Shown one piece after another: positions 25,001-39,284 of a DNA stretch of 64,000 bases. The stretch is from the NCBI RefSeq assembly GCF_031755915.1, contig NC_083388.1, positions 21,540,001-21,604,000 of the forward strand, in the 5' to 3' direction. A program made the position numbers and the translations under genes. A model generated the notes under the pieces. That model was given only the letters and a program-made list of their open reading frames with translations, did no database searches and was not told the DNA's origin. Source of the stretch: Ziziphus jujuba. Taxonomy: Eukaryota > Streptophyta > Magnoliopsida > Rosales > Rhamnaceae. Every line of letters starts with the position of its first letter. Position 1 is the stretch's first letter.

Positions 25001-27645
25001 TTTTTTTTTTTCCCAGTTGCCAAAATCCCATCTACGTCAGGTTCACAAGGAATTTCATGAAAACACTCTGGAGGTATTAATATTAAGACTTTATGATGAT
25101 ACTGGAAAATCCATTTTGAAATCATTTTTTGTGTCCCAAAATATCATCTATAATGCATTACCAGATTAATATTTTAGAGCATTCTGGATTTTTTCATGTC
25201 CAACCTCCAAAGAATTATCTACTTTGTTTGACTCATCTTCAGGTTGTTGTAGCAACAATTGCTTTTGGAATGGGAATTGACAAATTAAACGTCAGAAGAA
25301 TTATCCACTATGGTTGGCCACAGGTGATCTTATTAATTTAGTTTGCTAATATTTTTGCATCATATTTTATCGCTGTATCATGTATGCTAAATAATCTCTC
25401 AATATTATTTTGTTTTCACCTAAATTTAGCATTTTATCTTGTAATGGGGGTATTTATATGACATTTTTTTTTCCTTTGAACTGACCATTTATTTTTGTTA
25501 TGGATGCCATTTTTTCATTGTGGGTATGTTCTTTTCAGATGATTATTATTGAATCTCCTTTTGACAATAAGTTTTTGTTTTAGAGTCTGGAAACATACTA
25601 TCAAGAAGCAGGTCGAGCTGGAAGGGATGGAAAATTAGCTGATTGTGGTAAGTCCAGTTCCGAGTACGCCTCATGATATGTTGACCTTGAACATTAAAAA
25701 CTTTTGCATTGAATTTTTTTACCCTATGCCTGTGTTACTTCATGGACTAGGACTTTTGTCTTGAAGTTCAGGTTATTCGATATGGTTCTCTCAGTAATAA
25801 TTAAATTACGATGAATATTATTGATATACTCAATGTAGGATTATACAATCTGCTACTTTTTATCGAACAGTCCTTATTGCAAACCTAACGAAAGTACCAT
25901 CCCTTTTGCCGAATAAAAGAAGTGAGGAGCAGATAAAGCAAGCATATAAAATGTTGTCTGATTGCTTCAGGTTTATAACAAATTCATGTCTTGTATATTT
26001 CTCTCCAACATAATATTTATTTCTATTACAGATTATTTTGATCCTGAGAAATGATATATGTTGGCATAGTTCAATTAATTTATTTTTTCACTTGCAGATA
26101 TGGAATGAATTCTTCTAGTTGTCGTGCTAAAACGCTGGTGGAGTATTTTGGAGAGGAATTCACGTATCAGAAGTGTCACTTGTACGTATGTTGTATGGTT
26201 CCATTTTGATATATAAGTTTGTTTTTGCACTTGGAATTTGTGTGTTTGAATACATGTTTAATATTTATCAATGTACTTAACCATACATTTGAATACATGT
26301 TTAATATTTATCAATGTACTTAACCATACAGATTCTCAGAATTGTTTTGTTAATATTTCATATTAAAGTTATAATTTCTCAATCTGAAAAATGTAACTGG
26401 CAATCCACTTTTATGCAGGTGTGATGTATGTGTTAATGGACCTCCAGAAAAGCAGGATTTGAGTGAGGAGGCAGATATCTTTATGCAAGTTATTGCTGCA
26501 TATTATGTAAGCAACTATAACTTTGGATGATATGTTTCTTCGTATTCTTTGTGGGTCATACATTGCAAAGTACTTAATTGCTTTTGTCAAGATTTGTATT
26601 ATGAGCCTACGACTGAACTATATATACCAATGATTTTAACGATACATAAGTATCCTATTTTGCACTGTTTGATTTTAACCACATAGCTTAGATATTCTTT
26701 GCATTTTGTTTTTTTCCTTATATTATGCCTCTCTTGTTAATATTTTCATACATTTCCTTTTCACATTGCACATAATGAATGCTTTGATATTTGAATTTGT
26801 AAATGGTTTGTCTATGAGCTCAAGGTACTGTAATCTTTTCTTCAATCATCTGGTGAGAGGCATATCTTAAATTTCAGGGAAAGAGAACTCCACTAGTTGG
26901 GTCATACTACGATGTTATAAGCAGTGATAATAAACAGCAGAGTTTCATGGAGAAACCTAACTTAAGAACGTTTGTCAGTAAAATAAGGGAGCAGGTGATA
27001 CCGGTTTTCTTGTTCACTCTCTCTCTTTTTGATTTGATGTTTAAGTCAAATCTTAACACTTCTTTAAATTCATATCCAGTCTCAAAAGTTCATGGCAACT
27101 GATCTGCTCTGGTGGCAAGGTCTTGCTCGAATTTTGGAAAGTAAAGGGTTCATCAGAGAGGGAGACGATAAGGTATACTCTTTCTGTTAGCGAGTTCAAG
27201 ATCTTCTCCTTTGGACATTTTATGTGAACGACTTGCATTTTTTTACCCCTAATTAATTTTCCACCAGCCTCTAATTTTGGTAACCCACATATTTTTACTG
27301 TCACACCAGTAAAATAATAGTGTATCCTCGACTAATGTTGGCATTAATTCTATTTATAGTTTGAATGACTTAGTGATCTCAATCCTGTTGTGCAATAAAG
27401 AAATAAAAAAGAAAGCTCAAGAAACGAACTACTAGAGGAAATATTATATCGTTATGCATCTTTTCCGTTTTCAGAGACATCAAAGAAACCATGCGTTAAA
27501 ACTTAAAAGCACCTACATATTTTGCTGGAACTTCGCTTCTGGCTTGAATTTTGGGTGCATCATGTTGTTCGTGTATTTTCTTTCAGCTTGGTTTCTTTTG
27601 CATGCAAGCTTACTGGTTGTTATCTACATATCTGGTCCTCGCAGT

Positions 27646-27679
<34 letters not shown>

Positions 27680-28055
27680 TGCAATGTTTTCTTCTCAGAC
27701 CCATGTCCAGTTGAAGTTTCCAGAGCTAACAGAGCAGGGAATGGAGGTACTGCAATCCAAGGAGGATGAAACTTTTTATGTGTACCCTGAAGCAGATATG
27801 CTGCTCTCTGAGAGTCAGAGTCGGTCCAAACCTTTTTCAAGTTTCTCAGACTGGGGAAAAGGCTGGGCTGATCCTGAGATTCGTCGCCAGCGTTTAGAGA
27901 GTATGCGATTCAACAGAAACCCGGTCAAACCAACGGGGTCAAGATGGCCAAGAAAATCAGGAAAGCAACGGAAAAGAAAATCAAGTAAACATAATGCAGA
28001 TATGAGAACTGTTCGAGGTAGAATAGCAGCAAAAATATCAAAAAAGAAGTATTAA
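22068..28055 (+). CDS. RECQSIM: ATP-dependent DNA helicase Q-like SIM (RecQ family)
   Basis: A plant RecQ-type 3'-5' DNA helicase of the SIM subgroup, defined by an acidic insertion within the helicase domain. I place 15 exons: 22068-22659, 22749-22968, 23058-23168, 23491-23680, 23804-24143, 24332-24555, 25017-25073, 25243-25323, 25584-25647, 25871-25970, 26098-26181, 26419-26506, 26878-26994, 27080-27172 and 27699-28055. They join in frame to 905 residues. A UBA-like domain is at about 8-47 ([20 protein letters not shown]). Walker A (ATGAGKS, Lys199) is split by intron 1. The DEVH box is at 291-294, with MALTATAT as motif III. The acidic insertion covers about 395-484. Motifs V and VI follow ([22 protein letters not shown]). 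A zinc-binding Cys set ([14 protein letters not shown]...CHLCDVC) precedes a basic C-terminal tail. Motif II is unusual: [13 protein letters not shown]. The ATG at 22068 opens the UBA domain. A decayed duplicate follows downstream. Confidence 0.93.
26245..26330 (+). repeat. 43-base perfect tandem duplication in RECQSIM intron 11
   Basis: The unit beginning TTTGAATACATGTTTAATAT occurs twice back to back (26245-26287 and 26288-26330) without visible differences, so it is recent. It lies within an intron and does not touch the splice sites. Confidence 0.93.
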
Positions 28056-28860
28056 AATACAGTCAGTGAATTTATTGACACTCTGAATTCTAAAATAGAG
28101 TGTACGAGTTGAATTCATGATAGCTTTATTTTGTACTCAGGTGATGAATTACTGTGCAACTAATCGATTTGTCATCGAGGATGAGCATTTTCTGCTCCTA
28201 CTCCTGATTTCTTCCTTTTACAAGTGTGTTAGAGCTCCAATATATTTTAACGTTGGCGGTCAGTAATTCTAAGAAAAATATCCATTAAAAGAGCAATTCT
28301 AAAAATTCCACTCTTTAAATACTTAAAACTTGTTCATTAAAATAACAAGCTCATAAAATTGGAATTTAGTTTTGTATTTTACTTAAAATTATTATCCATG
28401 TCAGCTTCCTTTCCCAACTAAATGTTGGATTTGTATGTTCCATTTCATTTCACAATATAACATTTGGTCCCTTAATTAATAAAATCATATAACTGGAAAA
28501 TCTTTGATGTATTTTGTGCTACTGGTTGCTTCCTCGTCAAATGTATATATATCACTGATATATATATATATATACTAGAATACATAGTTATGATCTAATA
28601 GTCTTTATATTGTGGGTTACATGGTGTAAATTGATAAACTATGGATGGCAGTATCAATTTATATCATTTATTATTATTTTTTATTTTTTTATTCTGCAAT
28701 TTTATTTTATTTTTTGTTTTTTTGATGTATCTAAAATCTAATATGATAATGTAAACCTACTAATAATAAAATAAATTATCATATGATATTTAATTTTTCT
28801 TCAAGAAAAAAAGGAATTTATATATATATATATATATTTTGATCCCATTTGATACTGTGC

Positions 28861-28916
<56 letters not shown>

Positions 28917-29350
28917 ATTTTGATCCCATTTGATATTGTGCCACAAATATCAAGTACGTTGGATACGTAGTAAATCCTACAATCACAAAGACATAGCTAA
29001 GTTATCAGTTACACCGACTCAATCTGTGGATTTTTTATTTTTTTTATTTAAATTACACTCGCTCAACGTTATAAGTCAAAGTATTTATCCAACTTAAAGC
29101 CAAAGCGTTAATGCTACTATTCATATCTAAAAGATAAAATACATTTCCTCAGCGCGCCAGTTATTAATCGTATCAGGTTGACAGTTATACAGAACCCCCT
29201 CTTTCTTTATATTTCTTTCTGAGCTTCATCAATGGCGGTTCTCCCCCCAACAAAATCACCAAACCAATCAGAGAAATGAAAACCCAACGCTCTCCTTCCA
29301 AATTCCAATACAAATATTGTCCCCGCAATCTTATTTATTTTCCACACCGA
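28056..29350. other. Spacer between RECQSIM and its decayed copy
   Basis: AT-rich DNA with several TA microsatellites. The only ordered structure is a duplicated 27-base motif flanking a TA/TG repeat at 28837-28944. From about 29200 the base composition becomes C-rich and leader-like. Confidence 0.5.
28837..28944 (+). repeat. Duplicated 27-base motif flanking a (TA)n(TG)n microsatellite
   Basis: The motif starting TTTTGATCCCATTTGATA and ending GTGCCAC is present at 28837-28863 and 28918-28944, with one difference. Between the copies lies a (TA)n run passing into (TG)n. The left copy is also preceded by a TA run, so the whole unit may have been duplicated by slippage. Confidence 0.85.
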
Positions 29351-29352
29351 AA

Positions 29353-29460
29353 TGTTGAAGCTCCTCTCATCGTCTACATCCATTCCGAGCCGGGTGCATA
29401 GTATAGCTCCGTTTGCTTTCCAAACAGGGCCGTCCGGGCCAACGGCGTCATTGCTCAGAG

Positions 29461-29484
<24 letters not shown>
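29353..29484 (+). other. Short ORF with a targeting-peptide look, fused upstream of the RECQSIM remnant
   Basis: ATG at 29353 opens a 43-codon frame (MLKLLSSSTSIPSRVHSIAP...) ending at TAG near 29484. It is rich in Ser, Arg and Leu with no acidic residue in the first 30, like a mitochondrial or plastid transit peptide. It runs into sequence homologous to the end of RECQSIM exon 1, but in a different frame. It does not resemble RECQSIM upstream of that point. It may be a stray first exon of another gene captured at the duplication border, or chance. Confidence 0.3.
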
Positions 29485-33722
<4,238 letters not shown>

Positions 33723-34071
33723 AATACAGAACCAGTGAATTATTGACACTCTCAATTATGTAAAATGAATGTACATGAGCTATATTTTGGTCTTGCTGGG
33801 TACTAAATGAAGTTTAAGTGATAATTACCTTGCTACTAATTGAAATTTGCACTCTTTGAATGGGTGTTTTTCTGCTTTTTGCTGAGATTTCTTCCTTTGA
33901 CAATTTTTAGAAATGAATTAAAGTTAAGAGTAGCATTATAGCTCCATAATATTAGCTGCCAGCAAGTAATTCTAAAAAATAAATAAATAACAAAAATTCT
34001 ACTAAAAAAGTTGGAAATTGATTTAGCAATTATATTTGTTTAATATTTAAACTTTTTCCTAACGACAAATA
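33723..34071. other. Spacer upstream of tRNA-Gly
   Basis: Continues as faint similarity to the 3' flank of RECQSIM (about 33723-34000) and then plain AT-rich DNA. No gene is seen. Confidence 0.5.
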
Positions 34072-34142
34072 GCGCATCTGGTGTAGTGGTATCATAGTAC
34101 CCTCCCACGGTACTGACCGGGGTTCGATTCCCCGGATGCGCA
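34072..34142 (+). tRNA. tRNA-Gly (anticodon CCC)
   Basis: A 71-base nuclear tRNA gene without intron. The acceptor stem pairs GCGCATC with GATGCGC, with A as discriminator base. The anticodon stem pairs GTACC with GGTAC around the loop CTCCCAC, which presents CCC and reads GGG glycine codons. The T arm is CCGGG-GTTCGATT-CCCGG, which includes the B box GGTTCGATTCC; the A box region is TGGTGTAGTGG. CCA is not encoded, as expected for a plant nuclear tRNA. Confidence 0.96.
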
Positions 34143-34428
34143 TTGCTACTCTCAAATTTCTATAGGACGAAGTATTTTATTTTATGAGGTTAGTGCATGC
34201 TTTTCTATTTTTTATTTTTTGTTAAAATAGAGAATAAATTCATGGCTTAGAATCGGAAATTACTTATGGAATTGGTACCCATGATCTAAGCCAGATGAGA
34301 ATAAGTAACCCAAAAGTAATTCAATGCCTCTCAGTTAAAGGAAAGGATTTTTAAGTACCAACTTTTTTTTTTTTTCCCCCTACTCGTCATAGACTTGCTG
34401 AAGGAAACAAACACAAAAATTATATGCC

Positions 34429-34785
34429 ATGGCATTAAGGCATGCCTTTTTCACCATAATCGGTTTCTCAACATCCTTATTATTTTTGGTACCAAATGTT
34501 AAGAAATGGCAAAATCAACAACTCAGAAAAGAGAAACTAAAGATCATAGAAGAAGCACTTGAACAAGCAGAAGTGAGAGCAGCAATGTTCGAAGAGAGGC
34601 ATGATCGAATTCTGAGTCAAATATGTGCCTATTACTTGACACATAAGGAGCTTGAGGAAGCCATTGCCGGTGCTCGTGCCGCCATGAATGAAGCTTTGGA
34701 ATTTGCCGCCAGTTTAAGAAATATGCAGAAGAAGATCATCAGCTCTTTCCCAGGTGACGACCAGTTTGATGATCTCGACACATAA
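34429..34785 (+). CDS. Small membrane-anchored coiled-coil protein, function unknown
   Basis: A single-exon frame of 118 residues from ATG at 34429. Residues about 6-24 form a hydrophobic segment (FFTIIGFSTSLLFLVP) that would act as a signal anchor. Residues about 28-105 are charged and helical, with heptad-like Leu/Ala spacing (EEALEQAEVRAAMFEERHDRI). A short acidic tail ends DDQFDDLDT. I do not recognise the family. Codon use and amino-acid make-up look real, and a T-rich tract followed by a purine-rich leader precedes the ATG. It stands alone between the tRNA and the histone gene. It could be a plant-specific small membrane protein; a chance ORF is less likely given the ordered domain layout. 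Confidence 0.6.
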   Translation: MALRHAFFTIIGFSTSLLFLVPNVKKWQNQQLRKEKLKIIEEALEQAEVRAAMFEERHDRILSQICAYYLTHKELEEAIAGARAAMNEALEFAASLRNMQKKIISSFPGDDQFDDLDT

Positions 34786-36010
34786 GCTCGTGTCAAAATG
34801 CAGCATCAATTGGTTCTTTTGCCTTGGAAGTCTATAACAAGACAATTCTGGATATCATGGTCCCATATCGATGTACTTTGTTGTATACTCCGGGTTCATA
34901 GTATGACAAATTTGTCTTCTCATTTTCTTTTTATATGTTTCTTTGTTTTGGCACCATATAGCTGTGAATATATCAAACAAGATAAAGGTGCGAAATCTAT
35001 ACATTTCTATCTTTTATATATTAAAAACATGTTTCCAATAAATTTATTCTTTTTCTATATATATATATATATATATATATCTGTATTTTTGTTCGGCCCT
35101 CATTGGAATTTTTTAGGGTATCTCGAAATTTGACTCACCTTGTACAAATCTTTTGATATTGGATTTGCTTCTCCCTGCCCGTGATTTTTCCCGTTAAAGG
35201 TTTTCACGTTAATTGTGTGTTTATTCTTCGATTTCTTTGTTTCTATTGCCATTTGTTTTTTTTTTCAATTCTGTAACAATATATATATATATATATATAT
35301 ATGCATTTCCTCAAATAAAAATAAATAAACTTCAATTCTAGTACAATTTTGCTCATGGCTAGCCACTAAATTGTTAGCCATTTGGGAGAAAGGAATTTAT
35401 CAAGTGGGACAATGCTTTTGGTAAAATTTACCAGAAAAAAAAAAAAAAAAAGACAATGTTTTTGGTAAAAACCAAATTTGACATTTCAATGTTCTAATAA
35501 TTCCTTTTACATGCTATCTTCTTTTTCTATTCATTTTTCGAGTAACGTTGTGGATCAAACTATTGCTTTGGTAGTTAATATAATATGTAAATCCTATGTA
35601 AATTGTGAGGTGTTTGTAGGAATATAACCTAATATCAAATAAACACAGATTCCTTTCCCAAAAAAAAAAAAAAAAAAAACAAAACAAGAAGTATAGATTA
35701 ATAATACCATTGGCATGCATTCGGTCATTAGGCAATCACTTTTTTTCTTTAAAATTAATTTTCTTTGTAGACGTCTTATTAATTTATTATCTACTTATGA
35801 ATTTTATTCACTTAGGGGGTAAAAAAAAAAAAAAAGCATGTGGAAAGAGTGGGCTGATTTTTTTTTTTTAATACGGTGGGTCATTATTTGTTAGTTTGTA
35901 CAAATCCAGAGGCACGATTCACGAACAGTTTAACCAATTCACTTTTAGCTAAAAATCCTAAAACAAAAACCACGGATTGGTCTTGTCGAATGTACTTTGC
36001 GAAAGCTGAA
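34786..36010. other. Spacer upstream of the histone gene
   Basis: AT-rich DNA with TA microsatellites near 35058-35080 and 35281-35302 and long A runs. No exon is supported. The H2A promoter begins in the last part. Confidence 0.5.
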
Positions 36011-36014
36011 AGCA

Positions 36015-36148
36015 CACGGATCGCCAGCGTGTCAATCATGTCAGCCGTACGATCAAACAATATTTTTCGTCATTTCCCAGTTAACTCGATCCACTTTCAG
36101 AGTCACAATCTCATTGGCTGAGCTTCAAAACCACGGATTGCCAGCGTG
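36015..36148 (+). promoter_or_regulatory. Repeated 17-base promoter motif of the H2A gene
   Basis: CACGGATYGCCAGCGTG occurs at 36015-36031 and 36132-36148 with one difference, and a partial copy (CCACGGATTGG) lies at 35970-35980. Each full copy is an interrupted inverted repeat (CACG ... CGTG), and the second widens to CCACG-N9-CGTGG. A CCAAT box in reverse (ATTGG) is at about 36113-36117. The last copy ends 13 bases before the TATA box. The CGGAT core recalls plant histone octamer elements, but this link is an inference. Confidence 0.5.
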
Positions 36149-36160
36149 GTACGTTTCCCC

Positions 36161-36168
36161 TATAAAAG
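36161..36168 (+). promoter_or_regulatory. TATA box of the H2A gene
   Basis: TATAAAAG lies 192 bases before the ATG, directly after the repeated 17-base motif. It is followed by a leader carrying a (GA)n run at 36221-36249. Confidence 0.6.
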
Positions 36169-36220
36169 TACTTAGTGCCCACCCAAAACTCTCATCTTTA
36201 AAAATTCAAAATCCAAGCCT

Positions 36221-36249
36221 GAGAGAGAGAGAGAGAGAGAGAGAGAGAT
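36221..36249. repeat. (GA)n microsatellite in the H2A leader
   Basis: Uninterrupted GA repeat between the TATA box and the ATG, probably within the 5' UTR of the H2A.W gene. GA repeats in plant leaders can bind BBR/BPC factors (established), but nothing else here shows that. Confidence 0.95.
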
Positions 36250-36352
36250 ATTTTTGTTTCCCTCCGAAACGTGAGTAGGTGGTGTTGATTTGAAAGCCCA
36301 CAGAGAAACTGAGTGAGGTATTGCGTGATCTTCTTAGCAGCAGGCAGAGCAA

Positions 36353-37132
36353 ATGGATTCCACGGTGAAGGTGACAAAGGGAGCCGGAGGAAGGAGAGGC
36401 GGGGAAAGAAAGAAGGCCGTCTCAAAGTCTATCAAAGCCGGGCTCCAGTTTCCAGTCGGTCGGATTGCTCGGTTCTTGAAAAAGGGACGCTATGCTCAGC
36501 GTACGGGTACCGGTGCTCCGATATATCTCGCCGCTGTTCTTGAATATCTCGCCGCTGAGGTATTCTATTCATAACTTACGAGATCCGAATTTTTTGTTCT
36601 CATATTTTTTTTTGGTTGATGTAATTTATTAGTTAGATAACGTAATGTTGGTGTTAGATTTTATCATTCTTAACAATTCACTGGAAAATGTTTTTCTTAT
36701 TTGTTTAGCTGGTGGAAAAAGCAAAAAAAAACTAAAACTAAAGTTCTATATCATTTTCTCGTTGTCATGCCTTGTATTATATCGGACAAAGAAAATGCGT
36801 TTCATTTTTTATTTATTTGTTCAAAGTTCACGATCAATCAGTTAATCTTTATGTTTTTGTGTTGTTTGAACGGAAAGCAGGTGTTGGAGTTGGCTGGGAA
36901 TGCGGCACGTGACAACAAGAAGAACAGGATAAATCCAAGGCACGTGCTTTTGGCGGTGAGGAACGACGATGAGTTGGGAAAATTGCTTCAGGGTGTGACC
37001 ATTGCAAGCGGGGGAGTTCTCCCAAATATTCACCAAGTTTTGCTTCCCAAGAAGTCCTCCACCGCATCTGAATCCGATAAGGCCTCCCAAGCAAAGAAAT
37101 CGCCCAAAAAGGCTTCATTTAGAAATAAATAA
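36353..37132 (+). CDS. Histone H2A.W variant (SPKK-tailed H2A)
   Basis: H2A.W is the plant heterochromatin H2A. Its C-terminal tail carries a minor-groove-binding SPKK motif that contacts linker DNA. Exons 36353-36559 and 36881-37132 join in frame to 152 residues; the single intron follows YLAAE. The histone fold is complete ([58 protein letters not shown]). The tail contains SPKK at about 143-146 preceded by SQ at 138-139. SQ is an ATM-type phosphorylation site, described for Arabidopsis H2A.W.7, whose gene (At5g27670) is the positional counterpart here. Unusual residues are [10 protein letters not shown] where H2A.W usually has NINPVLLPKK, and a long Lys/Arg-rich N-terminus. The gene lies between RECQSIM and DEGP14, as in Arabidopsis. 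Confidence 0.94.
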
Positions 37133-37511
37133 TAATATTAGAATAGAAATTTTAATAGAAATCCCTTTTAGTTATGTAATTGGGAGTAAATTCTATGCTA
37201 TAGGGTTTTAGGTTTTGTTTTGTTTTGTTTTGTTCTTTGGAAGCTATGTGGTGCATAAAAATGTAGTTGGTATATCAACAGCTCCGTATGTTAAATATAA
37301 ATTCCTTTTGTTTCTTTATCCCAATTCTTTTCTTTTATTTCTTTTTATGTTTGTTATTCTTCCGCATTCACATTTAATTAATAACTTAGAAAATGGATGA
37401 AATGGAACTGTTGGTTCTTACTCATTGTTGGATTGGGAAAATGTGAAATCCCAGGTTAAAGCAGTTGCTAGCGAAACCGATCAGTTCCTGGTTTGGCTTT
37501 TGAATTTAAAT
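37133..37511. other. Spacer between H2A and the DEGP14 pseudogene
   Basis: Three-prime flank of the H2A gene followed by T-rich DNA. No separate gene is seen. Weak resemblance to the DEGP14 upstream region may begin near 37430. Confidence 0.45.
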
Positions 37512-39243
37512 GTAGAAACTAATTTTAGGGCTGTCCGCTCCTGGGTCATTGTGTGATGCATTTACCTCTTCCTCACCCTTTGTTTGGATCATTGGATCAC
37601 TGTCAAAATGGATTGTTCCTTTGTATTCTGTTTAAACTTTTCATACATTAAATTTATGTCCCTTTTTTGTTTTATGTTTTGTAAATGAAAATTTTATTTT
37701 CATCCAAAGCTGGTCCAATTCTCTCATCAAATGTAAAGTGGGTTTCTGGAGATAGCCCAAAACCCTTTTTGCAATTGCAGCTGCATGTATTGTTCCTGCT
37801 GTATTGACCATATAAATTTCTCAGGGTATGTAAGTGATTTTTTCCTTAGTAGTTTCTGAATGTTGGTTTTGGGGTGTTTTATCGATTGGCTCTGTTTGTA
37901 GATAAAAATGGGGCCATTGGTGGAAAGGGTATTGGTTTTGGAACTATTATTGACAAAGATGGTACCATTTTGACATGTGCTCAAGCTGTTGTGATTTTTA
38001 AGGATTACGGCTTCACCAATAGGAAAGGTAAGTGGTTATATGCCTAGATTCTTTTCTTATGGTGGAAAGTACCAATTTTTTGTTCTGTTGAAGCTTCTTT
38101 GTTTTTCCTTGTGATACTTACCATGATAAGTGGACTTTAATACCGATTGGTAGACCTTGATTTTTGTGGCCTTCTAAGTTTGGAGAACATGTAGGAATGA
38201 CAAGAACTTATGAATGCTGTATGATATGAAAATTTTTTCTATGGAAGTATGCTTTACTTTTAACATATGAAAACATCAAACATATCATATGGTTATTATA
38301 TTTGTATCTGATTTTCATGCATGGCATTGTTGCAGGCTCATGTAATTTTGCTGGATAGTAGAACATTTGTTGGTTAGCAATGAATTTGTATTCACATTTT
38401 GATATTGCTATTGTCAAAATCAATTCCAAAACCCCACTCCCATCTGCCATACTTGGCTCTTTAACGAAGTTTCAACCTGGGGATTGGGTGGTAGCTATGG
38501 GCTGCCCTCTTTCACTTCTGAATACTGTCATCACTGGTATAGTAAGGTAGTTAGGCTTGTAGTTCAAAATGTTAGAAACATGTACAAGAAGCATGATTAT
38601 ACGTAAGGTAGCTACGAATCTTTCGTTGGATTTTGCAATACCTCTTTGGGGATGAATAAATTTTTTCCTCCTTACTTGTTTGTACCCTAGTTTAAAAAGA
38701 AAGCTAACCATTTCAATGTAGTAAACCAATCAATAATGAGGTTTTGGGGTATCTATTTGTTTAATCATATCTTTTGTGCATTTAGTTATCGCATTATACC
38801 ATAAAATCGATTTTCAATGGTATGAAAAAGACATGGTAGAATCACAACTCTAGAATATGACACTATTATGTAATTGATCGCAATTCATGTTAGAAAATGA
38901 CATTCATATTGTATTGGATAATCCATATCGATCTGAGTATCTTAGCAAATGTTTCCATTTAGAAGTTGACTTTTATCAGTTAATACTTGGTTTGTCCAAT
39001 ATCATATTAACTTTTTTCCATCCAAGCATTAGATATTAGGGGTAAATACTCATTGCAACACTTGTTAGATAGTAGGTCTCAGGTACATGAGATGTTTTTC
39101 CTAAAGATTGAGGGAAGAATTCTTTCACTTTATTCTCTTCCTCATATTGCAGTTGTTTTGTTTGTAAAAGTAGTGATTTTGGTCTTGGTGGATGGGGAGA
39201 GCATATTTGTAGACAGGTTGTGCAAATTAATCTAGTAAAACAC

Positions 39244-39284
<41 letters not shown>

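Noticed and set aside
35400..35870. Regularly spaced poly-A runs, considered as a repeat array
   Set aside because: Spacing is irregular and the intervening DNA is not repeated; these are ordinary A-runs of a plant spacer. No CRISPR-type array exists in the window.
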